Shown piece by piece: positions 1 through 6,100 of a DNA stretch of 7,095 nt. Numbering within the stretch: the first letter of the stretch is position 1; every line of letters starts with the position of its first letter. A model generated the notes under the pieces. That model searched no databases. It was given only the letters and a program-made list of their open reading frames with translations, and had not been told where the DNA came from. The DNA is taken from NCBI GenBank assembly GCA_050694015.1, contig JBOGWY010000145.1, positions 1 to 7,095 of the forward strand. Direction: 5' to 3'. A program made the translations under genes and the position numbers. Origin of the DNA: JBOGWY01 sp050694015. GTDB taxonomy: Bacteria > Actinomycetota > CADDZG01 > WHSQ01.

Positions 1-1411
1 GGATGTGGCTGGGTCCGATCCCTTGTGCGCGCGCGTCGGGCGATGTCTGCGTGAGTATGTGGGCCTGGGTCCCGTCGCGAGGATCCTCGGCCGCGAGTCC
101 GGCCAGGAACTCGAAGTCGCTCAACTCGAACTGAAGCACATCGGCCGAGTGATCGACGGTCGTATCCGAGAGCCGGAGCCTATTGTCCAGGTAGTAGAGG
201 AGCAGATCCCAGTAGCCATAGCCACCCGCGCGGTTGCCGTAACAGCTCTCGCCGATGAAGGCAGGGTCCGCGAAGAAGGAGAAGAAACACTCGTGGACGT
301 CGGCGAGCCGGCCGTCGAACGTCCCGAACCTCTGCGTGACGCTGAACGAGTTCCAGGACTGTAGATCGGTGAGGCTCTCGACGACGTAGGGCTCCGAGAG
401 ATCGGCCGGACTCAGACCTCGCTCGATGGCGCGATTCACAGTGATACCGATGTCGGAGGGGATCTTGGGGGCCGAGATCACCGGGTCGTAGATCGGCGAC
501 GGCGCGAACAGTGAGTCGGTCGCAACGTAGCGGGTGATCTTCGCCAGATCACCGGTGAGATCGGTGAACGGTCGGTAACCGGACGTGTTGCCGTACTCCC
601 ACACGGGGGGAAGGCGATAGTCGGTGAGGCCATCGAGATCGACATCGGGCGTGGTGAGATCCCAGTTCCGCGTGACGAAGTCGGGTCCCGCGGAGAGATC
701 GTGGAACCATGTCCGGTAGGGAGGCGTCCCGGGGTCCTCGAACGCAGTACCTCCCCACGCGATCATCTTGCGGGAACCGCGCATCCCATGCTCCACGCCG
801 GTGTCGACGTCGGGATCTCCGGTCTTCGAATAAACGTGGAATCGGAAGTCGGGCCGTCCGTACCAGTTGATGAAGAAGACCGTGGGCGAAGTCGTGTTGA
901 TTCCGAGCAGGGTTTGCGCGTTCTCGGCCAGCCACCGCTCGGTAGCGATCGCATCGATCTCGATCGTGTCGGTGATGTCCAGGCTCCGCGCGGCCTCCTC
1001 GTTGTACAGGTCCTGGAACTGCGTCAACGGCTGCTCGGTCCCGACACTTGCTGCCATGTCGAAGAACGCGTCCTCGAACGATTCGGGAGCGAAGTTGAGT
1101 CTGTAATCGAGCTCCCATGCGATGTACGAGGGGCGCAAACGTCCGTACTGGAGCGGTATCAGCGCAGCGCCGGCGGTGACCTCCGGGAGATCCGCGAGGA
1201 ACCGATCCGGGTCGACGTCGTGGACGGCCGGGCCCGGCTCGTAGCCGACGAAGACCACGTTGACCGGCAGTGGTGCGAAGAATTGCCCCACCCCGCCGGG
1301 CGACAAGATCGCCAGAGGAGGGGGAGTGGGCGCAGCCGCCGCGGGATGCACAAGCGTCGCAGCGACGAACGCAGGGCCCAACAAAGCGAGAACGGACCGT
1401 TTCCGGCGCAG
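1..1411 (-). CDS. Secreted protein of unrecognised family, C-terminus beyond window
   Basis: The reading frame is open from 1411 to the left edge (470 codons visible, no stop), so the gene is 3'-truncated by the window. I do not recognise the family. The N-terminus is a classical signal peptide: a basic stretch RRKR at residues 2-5, a hydrophobic core to about residue 21, and HPAAAA with likely cleavage near residue 26. The mature part begins with a proline-rich stretch, then a strand-like VNVVFVGYEPG (50-60). Recognisable blocks are EHGMRGSRKMIAWGG (about 207-221), WFHDLSAGP (about 235-243), and a pair of cysteines, C375 and C390, that may form a disulfide. No catalytic motif stands out. The start is uncertain. 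An in-frame TGA lies at 1417-1415, and the first usable codon after it is CTG at 1411, with AGAAGGGTG upstream. A TTG at 1384 would delete the basic region. It follows the beta-helix gene by 66 nt on the same strand and may be cotranscribed. The exported location is well supported; the function is unknown. Confidence 0.82.
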   Translation of the reverse strand, partial: MRRKRSVLALLGPAFVAATLVHPAAAAPTPPPLAILSPGGVGQFFAPLPVNVVFVGYEPGPAVHDVDPDRFLADLPEVTAGAALIPLQYGRLRPSYIAWELDYRLNFAPESFEDAFFDMAASVGTEQPLTQFQDLYNEEAARSLDITDTIEIDAIATERWLAENAQTLLGINTTSPTVFFINWYGRPDFRFHVYSKTGDPDVDTGVEHGMRGSRKMIAWGGTAFEDPGTPPYRTWFHDLSAGPDFVTRNWDLTTPDVDLDGLTDYRLPPVWEYGNTSGYRPFTDLTGDLAKITRYVATDSLFAPSPIYDPVISAPKIPSDIGITVNRAIERGLSPADLSEPYVVESLTDLQSWNSFSVTQRFGTFDGRLADVHECFFSFFADPAFIGESCYGNRAGGYGYWDLLLYYLDNRLRLSDTTVDHSADVLQFELSDFEFLAGLAAEDPRDGTQAHILTQTSPDARAQGIGPSHI

Positions 1412-1477
1412 GTGTCAGCCCACCCTTCTGCCGCATCCGAAGCATCGCACCAGATCGAGGGTGGTAGCAATGGGCTT

Positions 1478-3190
1478 TTACTCAGGTTCCTCCGGCGTGT
1501 TGTAGAAGTCGCACCCCGGCGGATCGCGGAAGATCGGATCGCTGCGGTCGTAGAGCACGCACGGGACCATCGGGCCCTGCTTGTACGGGTTGACCGGTAC
1601 GCCCATCGAGCCACCCGACTCGCAGTCCGGCAACCCGCGCGGGTCCATCGCGTTGTGCGAGGTCGCGTCGTCCTCGCCGGCTCCTGTGTTTTCCTGCCAG
1701 CAGTTGCCCTCACCGTTGTCGTCCCAGAAGAAGTCGACGCCGTTGAGGTCGGGTTTCCCGTCGGGGCCTATCCCCATGATGTTGTCGACGATCTTGTTGA
1801 AATGCGACGTGTCGAACTGCAGCGTGGGGTCGTACTCCTCACGGACGGCCGCAGGGACGCTGATCAGCGTGAGGCCCGCGCGCCAGTTGTCCCACACCCG
1901 GTTGTTCCGGAACAGGTTCCAGTTACCGCCGGCGATGATCATCCCCGTGCCGACGGGGTACGGACCGACCGGGCACACGATGCCGCTGTGAAGGGGCTTC
2001 GTCGGCAGCGGTTTGTAGCCGCGCTCGGCCGGGGGTTTGTCGCACGTTCCGTCGTGAACGTTGTCGAAGTAGTTGATGTTGTTCGAGTAGATGCGGTTGT
2101 TCTCGTAAAGGCCGTGATCCTGGGGAAGGCCCGGGTGGTTCGGGAACACGGAGTCGGTCACGAGACCCAGCGCGTTGTGATGGAAGTCGGTGTCGTGGAC
2201 GTAGACGGAGTTACCCGCCGTCCCCGAGTAACCGGAGGCGTTGTGGTGGCTAGAGCAGTTGTCGATCTCGACCGCCCAACGTTCGACCTGTCCGTACTCC
2301 TCCTTGCCGGTGTTCACGTCCGACGCGGAGCCGGGATAGAGGCCGGCGTCGCCGGTGTTGTAGGCCTCGCAGTTCTTGTAGAGCCCATGGTCGACGGCGA
2401 AGGTGAGGAACCCGTACTCGTCGTTGTAGCGCGCGACGACCTCGTCGATCACGAAGCCGTCGGTCTCGAGCACGTAGATCGCGTTGAACTCGAATAGCTC
2501 GATCGTGAAGTTCTTGAAGTAGATACCGTCGGCGCGATCGGCGCGGATGCCGTTCAAACGCAGCCAGTCATCGCTCTCCTTGAAGCCGCCGGTGATGACG
2601 ACATCCTCGGGGTCGTCTCCCGTGCCCTCGAGCTGAAGGTCGCACGCGGCGCTGTTGCACTCGCGTTTGTCGTCGGTGGGCTTCGTGTCGCCGAAGATCC
2701 CGATCAGGTTCTGCGCGTGCGGACACTCCAGTTGCTCTTCGTACGTGAGAACCGGAGCATTCTGCGATTCCTCGTCACCTTTGCCCTCGCCGTCGTCCTG
2801 CGCGAGGTTCGCGGCGCACTTGGGGGTGGCTCGGTAGGGATCCTCTTCGTAGACGCCGGGAAGGATGTAGATCGTCGAGCCGCGACGCTTCAGGTCGAAC
2901 ACCGCGTCCTGGATGTGCGAGTAGTCGCACCGTCGCAGCAGTCTGAGGTTGATCGCGCGTAGCTTCCGGTCGGAGATGTCCCTGATCCGGGCCCGGCTGT
3001 CGTCCTTGCACACGACCAGATTCGGTGTCGCGATCATCGGCCGGTACGTGGGCACCTCGCCGGTCCCATCGGGGAACTCCGTCTCCCGCTCGGCGTGGGC
3101 GAAGGCGGTGGTGGCGATCATCGCCAGGGCCAGCCCGGCGCCCAGGGCGGCCACGAGTCTCGTTCCGGTGGTGCGCATCATCCCTCCCAT
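1478..3190 (-). CDS. Secreted right-handed parallel beta-helix protein
   Basis: The product is a 570-residue exported protein; numbering is from the outermost ATG at 3190. Residues 6-33 form a signal peptide (RTTGTRLVAALG, hydrophobic core, AFAHA), with cleavage near residue 31 or 33. The block IQDAVFDL...STIYILPGVYEE (93-116) is the usual first coil and cap of pectate-lyase/NosD-type beta-helices. It is followed by irregular 20-30-residue repeats rich in G, N and D (about 195-475), such as DGIYFKNFTIELFEFNAIYV, DHGLYENNRIYSNNINYFDN and NWNLFRNNRVWDNWRAGLTL. Fourteen cysteines (for example 61, 88, 125, 156, 178, 183) suggest disulfide stabilisation outside the cell. An acidic, low-complexity segment lies at 132-142. 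Beta-helix proteins bind or cleave polysaccharides or act as surface proteins; no catalytic set can be assigned here. The real start may be the ATG at 3178, because GGAGG lies 4 nt before it inside the longer reading frame, while the 3190 ATG has no ribosome binding site. The gene ends in TAA at 1478-1480. Confidence 0.92.
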   Translation of the reverse strand: MGGMMRTTGTRLVAALGAGLALAMIATTAFAHAERETEFPDGTGEVPTYRPMIATPNLVVCKDDSRARIRDISDRKLRAINLRLLRRCDYSHIQDAVFDLKRRGSTIYILPGVYEEDPYRATPKCAANLAQDDGEGKGDEESQNAPVLTYEEQLECPHAQNLIGIFGDTKPTDDKRECNSAACDLQLEGTGDDPEDVVITGGFKESDDWLRLNGIRADRADGIYFKNFTIELFEFNAIYVLETDGFVIDEVVARYNDEYGFLTFAVDHGLYKNCEAYNTGDAGLYPGSASDVNTGKEEYGQVERWAVEIDNCSSHHNASGYSGTAGNSVYVHDTDFHHNALGLVTDSVFPNHPGLPQDHGLYENNRIYSNNINYFDNVHDGTCDKPPAERGYKPLPTKPLHSGIVCPVGPYPVGTGMIIAGGNWNLFRNNRVWDNWRAGLTLISVPAAVREEYDPTLQFDTSHFNKIVDNIMGIGPDGKPDLNGVDFFWDDNGEGNCWQENTGAGEDDATSHNAMDPRGLPDCESGGSMGVPVNPYKQGPMVPCVLYDRSDPIFRDPPGCDFYNTPEEPE

Positions 3191-3192
3191 TA

Positions 3193-3198
3193 AATGTA
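3193..3198 (-). promoter_or_regulatory. Candidate -10 box for the beta-helix gene
   Basis: On the minus strand TACATT reads from 3198 to 3193, matching the TANNNT pattern of a sigma-70-type -10 element. Transcription would begin about 6-7 nt downstream, near 3186, giving a very short leader before the ATG at 3178. No good -35 hexamer sits 17-18 nt upstream. The GGACT palindrome occupies that place, which would fit an activator-dependent promoter. This is inference from position and motif only. Confidence 0.4.
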
Positions 3199-3208
3199 AA
3201 GCCGCTTG

Positions 3209-3235
3209 AAGGACTTTTCGGGACTAAAAGTCCTT
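3209..3235. promoter_or_regulatory. GGACT inverted repeat, probable operator
   Basis: AAGGACTTTT (3209-3218) and AAAAGTCCTT (3226-3235) are perfect 10-bp inverted arms around the 7-nt centre CGGGACT. The centre contributes a second GGACT at 3221-3225, exactly 10 bp after the first at 3211-3215. It also forms a nested palindrome with AGTCC at 3229-3233. The site lies between the stop of the DCC gene and the start of the beta-helix gene, centred about 36 bp before the predicted transcription start. The half-sites resemble the mycobacterial DosR/DevR box (GGGACT-WW-AGTCCC), though the nested spacing here is 3 bp rather than 2. It could instead be a hairpin terminator for the DCC gene, but no T-tract follows on the minus strand. 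Confidence 0.55.
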
Positions 3236-3274
3236 TCCCTGCACGGCTCACCGTCAATCAGGAGGGCAGGGGGT

Positions 3275-3715
3275 CTACACGCGGCTCGTTTCCCGGGCGT
3301 CGCGTGTCACCATCACGCCCTCGCACCACGAGCAGTCGGCGTCGCCGGGATCGACCCACGACCCGAAGCGATCCCGGCGCTTGGAGACGAACATGAAGAA
3401 CTGCTCCGCCAGGGGAGCGAACGCCGGTCGCGCCAGCGTGTAGGAGATCGAGCGGTAGCGGGCCGTCGCCCACAGGCACACGACAAAGGCCGCGGGTCCG
3501 ATCCACCCGCGGCCCTCGTTATCGACGACCACGAGCTCGTGACCCAACCACGGCTCGAGCTGGGGATAGCGCCACCGAACGTCGGGCGATCCCGCAGGTA
3601 CGAGCGCGACGGGCACCATGCACGGCTGCGTGGAAAGCCAGTCCCGACAACGTCGACAGAGCGCGCACCGCTCGTCGTACAGCACGGTTATTTGCCGGGT
3701 GTCTTCCACGGTCAT
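3275..3715 (-). CDS. DCC family (DUF393) thiol-disulfide oxidoreductase-like protein
   Basis: The product is a 146-residue protein, typical in length for the DCC/DUF393 family. These are small thioredoxin-like proteins named after a conserved Asp-Cys-Cys signature and assumed to do thiol-disulfide exchange; their substrates are mostly unknown. The signature is clear at the N-terminus: ITVLYDERCALCRRCRDWL, with D14, C17 and C20 (CxxC), and an extra C23 and C32. There is no signal peptide, so the protein is probably cytoplasmic or sits on the inner face of the membrane. Unusually, a second CxxC (C128-S-W-C131, in DADCSWCEG) lies near the C-terminus. The ATG at 3715 overlaps the TGA of the upstream membrane-protein gene as ATGA, implying translational coupling and joint function. 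The gene ends in TAG at 3275-3277. The family call is strong; any physiological role is inference. Confidence 0.88.
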   Translation of the reverse strand: MTVEDTRQITVLYDERCALCRRCRDWLSTQPCMVPVALVPAGSPDVRWRYPQLEPWLGHELVVVDNEGRGWIGPAAFVVCLWATARYRSISYTLARPAFAPLAEQFFMFVSKRRDRFGSWVDPGDADCSWCEGVMVTRDARETSRV

Positions 3716-4125
3716 GCCTGGGTCACGGGCGGTGCGACCACCTGCGGCGCGACCGGTACCGGAAGCTCGCGCTGCTCGCGGTGGATCCGGATCCGCCAGA
3801 ACACGAACACATTGACCAGGTGCATCACGGCAAGGACGAGCAGGAGAGCACCGATGCGGTTAACGAAGAACTGCATCGCGTCGGACGCGGCGACGAATTC
3901 CCGGCCCGCGTTCAGCGTGAAGAGGGCATAGCCCAGGTTGAACATGTAGAAGCCGACCACCAAGAGGGTGTTGACCGCGTCGGCGATCGCGGCCTTGTCC
4001 CCGAAGACGTCGTGCAGAAACACGCCCCCGTTGCGGAACAGGGTCCGGGCCAGGAACGCGGTGAGCCCGATCGCGACCGCCGCGTAGGCGACGTAGACGA
4101 TCATCACGTACGAGTCGTCATGCAT
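3712..4125 (-). CDS. Small three-helix membrane protein of unknown function
   Basis: The product is a 137-residue protein with three hydrophobic segments, at about residues 6-28, 47-71 and 88-110. A charged loop (residues 31-46, RNGGVFLHDVFGDKAA) separates the first two. The cytosol-like basic end RIRIHREQRE is followed by a Pro/Val-rich tail. Polar residues within the helices (N63, H102, N105) could bind a cofactor or line a path, but I do not recognise the family. The start is the ATG at 4125, 5 nt after a perfect AGGAGG (4136-4131). The frame stays open further upstream to 4485, but that extension runs through the promoter and the oppositely oriented gene and looks non-coding. The stop overlaps the start of the DCC gene by 4 nt. 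This places the pair in one transcript and suggests a membrane partner for the thiol-redox protein. Confidence 0.85.
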   Translation of the reverse strand: MHDDSYVMIVYVAYAAVAIGLTAFLARTLFRNGGVFLHDVFGDKAAIADAVNTLLVVGFYMFNLGYALFTLNAGREFVAASDAMQFFVNRIGALLLVLAVMHLVNVFVFWRIRIHREQRELPVPVAPQVVAPPVTQA

Positions 4126-4130
4126 CTCGT

Positions 4131-4136
4131 CCTCCT
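4131..4136 (-). promoter_or_regulatory. Shine-Dalgarno site AGGAGG
   Basis: AGGAGG reads 4136 to 4131 on the minus strand, within AAGAAGGAGG, with a 5-nt spacer (ACGAG) to the ATG at 4125. This fixes the start of the membrane-protein gene and rules out the long upstream extension of its frame. Confidence 0.85.
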
Positions 4137-4167
4137 TCTTGAGCGACTGACTTAAACAACTGCCCAA

Positions 4168-4196
4168 ATCATATGCCCAAGATGAGTAAGGGTCAA
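4168..4196 (-). promoter_or_regulatory. Sigma-70-type promoter for the membrane protein/DCC operon
   Basis: On the minus strand TTGACC (4196-4191) is followed by a 17-nt spacer and TATGAT (4173-4168). Each hexamer is one mismatch from consensus and the spacing is ideal. Transcription should start near 4161, giving a leader of about 36 nt that contains the AGGAGG site. This is the best promoter in the window and implies substantial housekeeping-sigma transcription of the two-gene unit. Confidence 0.75.
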
Positions 4197-4197
4197 A

Positions 4198-4222
4198 CGG
4201 GGAAGGAAGCACCCCTTTCCCG
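4198..4222. repeat. Imperfect inverted repeat in the divergent intergenic region
   Basis: CGGGGAAGG (4198-4206) can pair with CCTTTCCCG (4214-4222) as a 9-bp stem with one G-T wobble around a 7-nt loop. It lies immediately upstream of the -35 box of the minus-strand promoter and ends 15 nt before the plus-strand ATG at 4238. It could be an operator shared by the divergent genes, or an RNA hairpin in the leader of the ceramidase-like gene. It also contains the only purine-rich SD-like run near that gene. No T-tract follows, so it is not an obvious terminator. Confidence 0.35.
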
Positions 4223-4237
4223 GCGAATCGACAGCCC

Positions 4238-5986
4238 ATGCGGCGGACCCTCCTTGCTCTGCTTACCGGCCTTCTTACGGGGGTGCTCGTCCTCGGTGTG
4301 GCATGGGCGACCGTGGGCCTGGTCCCGCGCCGCGGAGCCCGGTCCGTGGATCCCGGAGAAGTAGGGGGCGGTCCCGCGCCGGCCGGACCGGCGCGACAAG
4401 GAGGCGAGCAGGCGCAGGCCGCGCTCGACGCGGCCACCGCGCAGGGTCGGCTTCCGGGCGGCGGATTCCTCGTCGGCACGCACAACGAATCGATCGCACC
4501 GGTGCGGGTGGCAGACGGCGGGCAGTGGAACGCGCACGGCGACGGCTACGACTGCGGTCCGTTCGAGCAGGAGTACCTACCGAACTCCGATCCGTCGTGT
4601 CTCAGGACCTTCGACCGGATGTGGGCGACGGGAGTCGACGAGGCCGCCGACCTCGGCATCCACGCGCGCGCGATGGCGATCTCGAACGGCGAGACGACGC
4701 TGGCGTTCGTCGTGATCGACACGGTGTCGTGGTTCTATGGTTACGACCCTTCGATCTGTCCCGACGATCCCAACGCGCCGCAGCCCCAGGACACGTGTGG
4801 TGTGCGCGCGATCACCCACGACCTGTCCGACGAGCTCGGTATCCCGGTCGAGAACTTCGTCATCGCGTCGACGCACACGCACGCGAGCGCGGACACGACC
4901 GCACGGGGCCCGTCCTGGTACTACGAGTTCGTCCGCGACCAGATCAAAGACGCGATCCGCGGCGCGGTCTCATCGATGCAGCCGGCGACGCTGCAGACCG
5001 GCGCGATCCCGGCGAAGGCGTTCAACATCGACCGGCGCATCGTCACCCGCGCGGTTCCCGATGCCGAACTGACGTGGCTCCGCGCGGTCTCTATCCCCGA
5101 GGGACAACCGGGCAACGGGCGCGACAAGAACGCCCCACCTGAGGGACACACGATCGCGACGCTCGTGAACTTCTCGGCGCATCCGACCGTCATGGCCGGC
5201 AACCACGACATGCACAGCGGTTTCATCGGCCACCTCGCGCAAAAGCTCGAGCAGCTGTGGGGCGGCAACACCGTGTTCATGCCCGGTGGGCTCGGCGACC
5301 AGACCGTGCAGCGCAGCTTCGGTCGCGACGGGATCGGCTACGGGCTCGCGAACCTGGTGTACGAGTCGGCACAGCACTACGCGTACACAATGCAGTCGAA
5401 CGACATCGTCGCCGAGCAACGCATCCTCACGATCCCCGCCGACAACGCATCGCTCGTCGCGCTCAACAAGGCCGGGGTGTTCATGCGTGACACCACGATC
5501 CCCGGCCCTCACGCCGCCGGCCCATCGCAGAGCGTGCAACAGAAGGGCCGCGCGCGGAGCCCGAGTTGTGTCGGAGCAAGCGCCATCAGCGCACTTTCCC
5601 CCGTCGGCGGATGGCGGATCGGCACGCCCGGCAAGGCACAAGGGGAGCCCGGCTTCGTTCCCGGCGACCGTGGCGACGCGGTCGTGATGATGCAGGCGCC
5701 GGGCGAGATCTTCTCGTCGATCAGCCTCACGACGAAGGACTACCTGTCCCGCGCCCGCAACGTGATGGTGTTCGGGATGGCGAACGACCACATCGGTTAC
5801 ATCATCCCGGCCGAGCAGTACGACGTGCGGGGCGCGAACGCGGCCGGGATCGCGCAGCCGTCGATCGAGATGACGAACTACGAGGAGTCGCTCAGCACCG
5901 GCCGCTGCACCGGCGACCAGATACAGAACGCCCTGATCGAGATCGGGACGAACCTGGGTGTTCTCGGCCCCGGCGAAGGCCGCTAG
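4238..5986 (+). CDS. Exported neutral ceramidase-like hydrolase, catalytic domain only
   Basis: The product has 582 residues. An N-terminal hydrophobic segment (about 4-29) after MRR acts as a signal peptide or anchor; no clear cleavage site is seen. A Gly/Pro/Ala-rich linker follows, to about residue 75. The rest matches the neutral/alkaline (non-lysosomal) ceramidase catalytic domain, a zinc amidase that cleaves N-acyl-sphingosines. Visible motifs are IASTHTHAS (H213, H215), NFSAHPT (H315), QAPGEIF (E490) and FGMANDHIGYIIPAEQY (Y521, Y528). These fit the two His, Glu and Tyr zinc ligands known in the family. The family's GDVSPN serine motif is instead GDQTVQ (353-358). The protein ends about 55 residues after the Tyr motif, so the usual C-terminal immunoglobulin-like domain is missing. 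Six cysteines fit an extracellular fold. The ATG at 4238 has no good ribosome binding site, but the signal segment begins directly there and no better in-frame start is visible. Substrate is unproven: another N-acyl lipid or amide is possible. Confidence 0.88.
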   Translation: MRRTLLALLTGLLTGVLVLGVAWATVGLVPRRGARSVDPGEVGGGPAPAGPARQGGEQAQAALDAATAQGRLPGGGFLVGTHNESIAPVRVADGGQWNAHGDGYDCGPFEQEYLPNSDPSCLRTFDRMWATGVDEAADLGIHARAMAISNGETTLAFVVIDTVSWFYGYDPSICPDDPNAPQPQDTCGVRAITHDLSDELGIPVENFVIASTHTHASADTTARGPSWYYEFVRDQIKDAIRGAVSSMQPATLQTGAIPAKAFNIDRRIVTRAVPDAELTWLRAVSIPEGQPGNGRDKNAPPEGHTIATLVNFSAHPTVMAGNHDMHSGFIGHLAQKLEQLWGGNTVFMPGGLGDQTVQRSFGRDGIGYGLANLVYESAQHYAYTMQSNDIVAEQRILTIPADNASLVALNKAGVFMRDTTIPGPHAAGPSQSVQQKGRARSPSCVGASAISALSPVGGWRIGTPGKAQGEPGFVPGDRGDAVVMMQAPGEIFSSISLTTKDYLSRARNVMVFGMANDHIGYIIPAEQYDVRGANAAGIAQPSIEMTNYEESLSTGRCTGDQIQNALIEIGTNLGVLGPGEGR

Positions 5987-6100
5987 CTCCAACGGGAGAC
6001 GCCGTCTCAAGCAGTCCAAGGAAGGAACCGGGTCGCCCGCAGCGAACACGTCGCTCGAACCCGCTCGATCGGAGCCGGGTCTTACCGAAGGGAGCCGGAC
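5987..6100 (+). other. Short intergenic region between two hydrolase genes
   Basis: These 114 nt contain a small hairpin (GAGAC at 5996-6000, GTCTC at 6004-6008, no T-tract) and two copies of GGAGCCGG (6071-6078 and 6091-6098) starting 20 bp apart. The second copy overlaps the ribosome binding site of the downstream gene. No convincing terminator or -35/-10 pair is seen, so readthrough from the ceramidase-like gene into the next gene is plausible. Confidence 0.4.

Noticed and set aside
549..1445. Minus-strand open frame of 298 codons beginning at an ATG
   Set aside because: It overlaps the orphan secreted gene in another frame and its product is Arg/Gly-rich and low in structure. The alternative frame has a signal peptide, balanced composition and stays open to the window edge.
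701..2497. Long open frame of 598 codons on the plus strand
   Set aside because: It runs antisense across two well-supported minus-strand genes, has an Arg/Val-rich composition without domains, and is the kind of shadow frame common in GC-rich DNA.
3209..3235. Palindrome as a rho-independent terminator
   Set aside because: No T-tract follows the stem on either strand and the stem is AT-rich. The half-site arrangement and position fit an operator better, though a terminator role is not fully excluded.
3206..3931. Plus-strand open frame of 241 codons
   Set aside because: Antisense to the DCC and membrane-protein genes, whose motifs, overlap and promoter are convincing. It also starts at the edge of the palindrome without a ribosome binding site.
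4126..4485. N-terminal extension of the membrane protein to an ATG at 4485
   Set aside because: It would read through the promoter and the start of the divergent gene, has a Pro/Arg-rich non-coding look, and ignores the perfect AGGAGG before the ATG at 4125.
5996..6008. GAGAC/GTCTC hairpin after the ceramidase-like gene as a terminator
   Set aside because: The stem is only 5 bp and no T-run follows.
4970..6049. Minus-strand open frame of 359 codons
   Set aside because: Antisense to the ceramidase-like gene, with no motif, signal or ribosome binding site; composition typical of a shadow frame.
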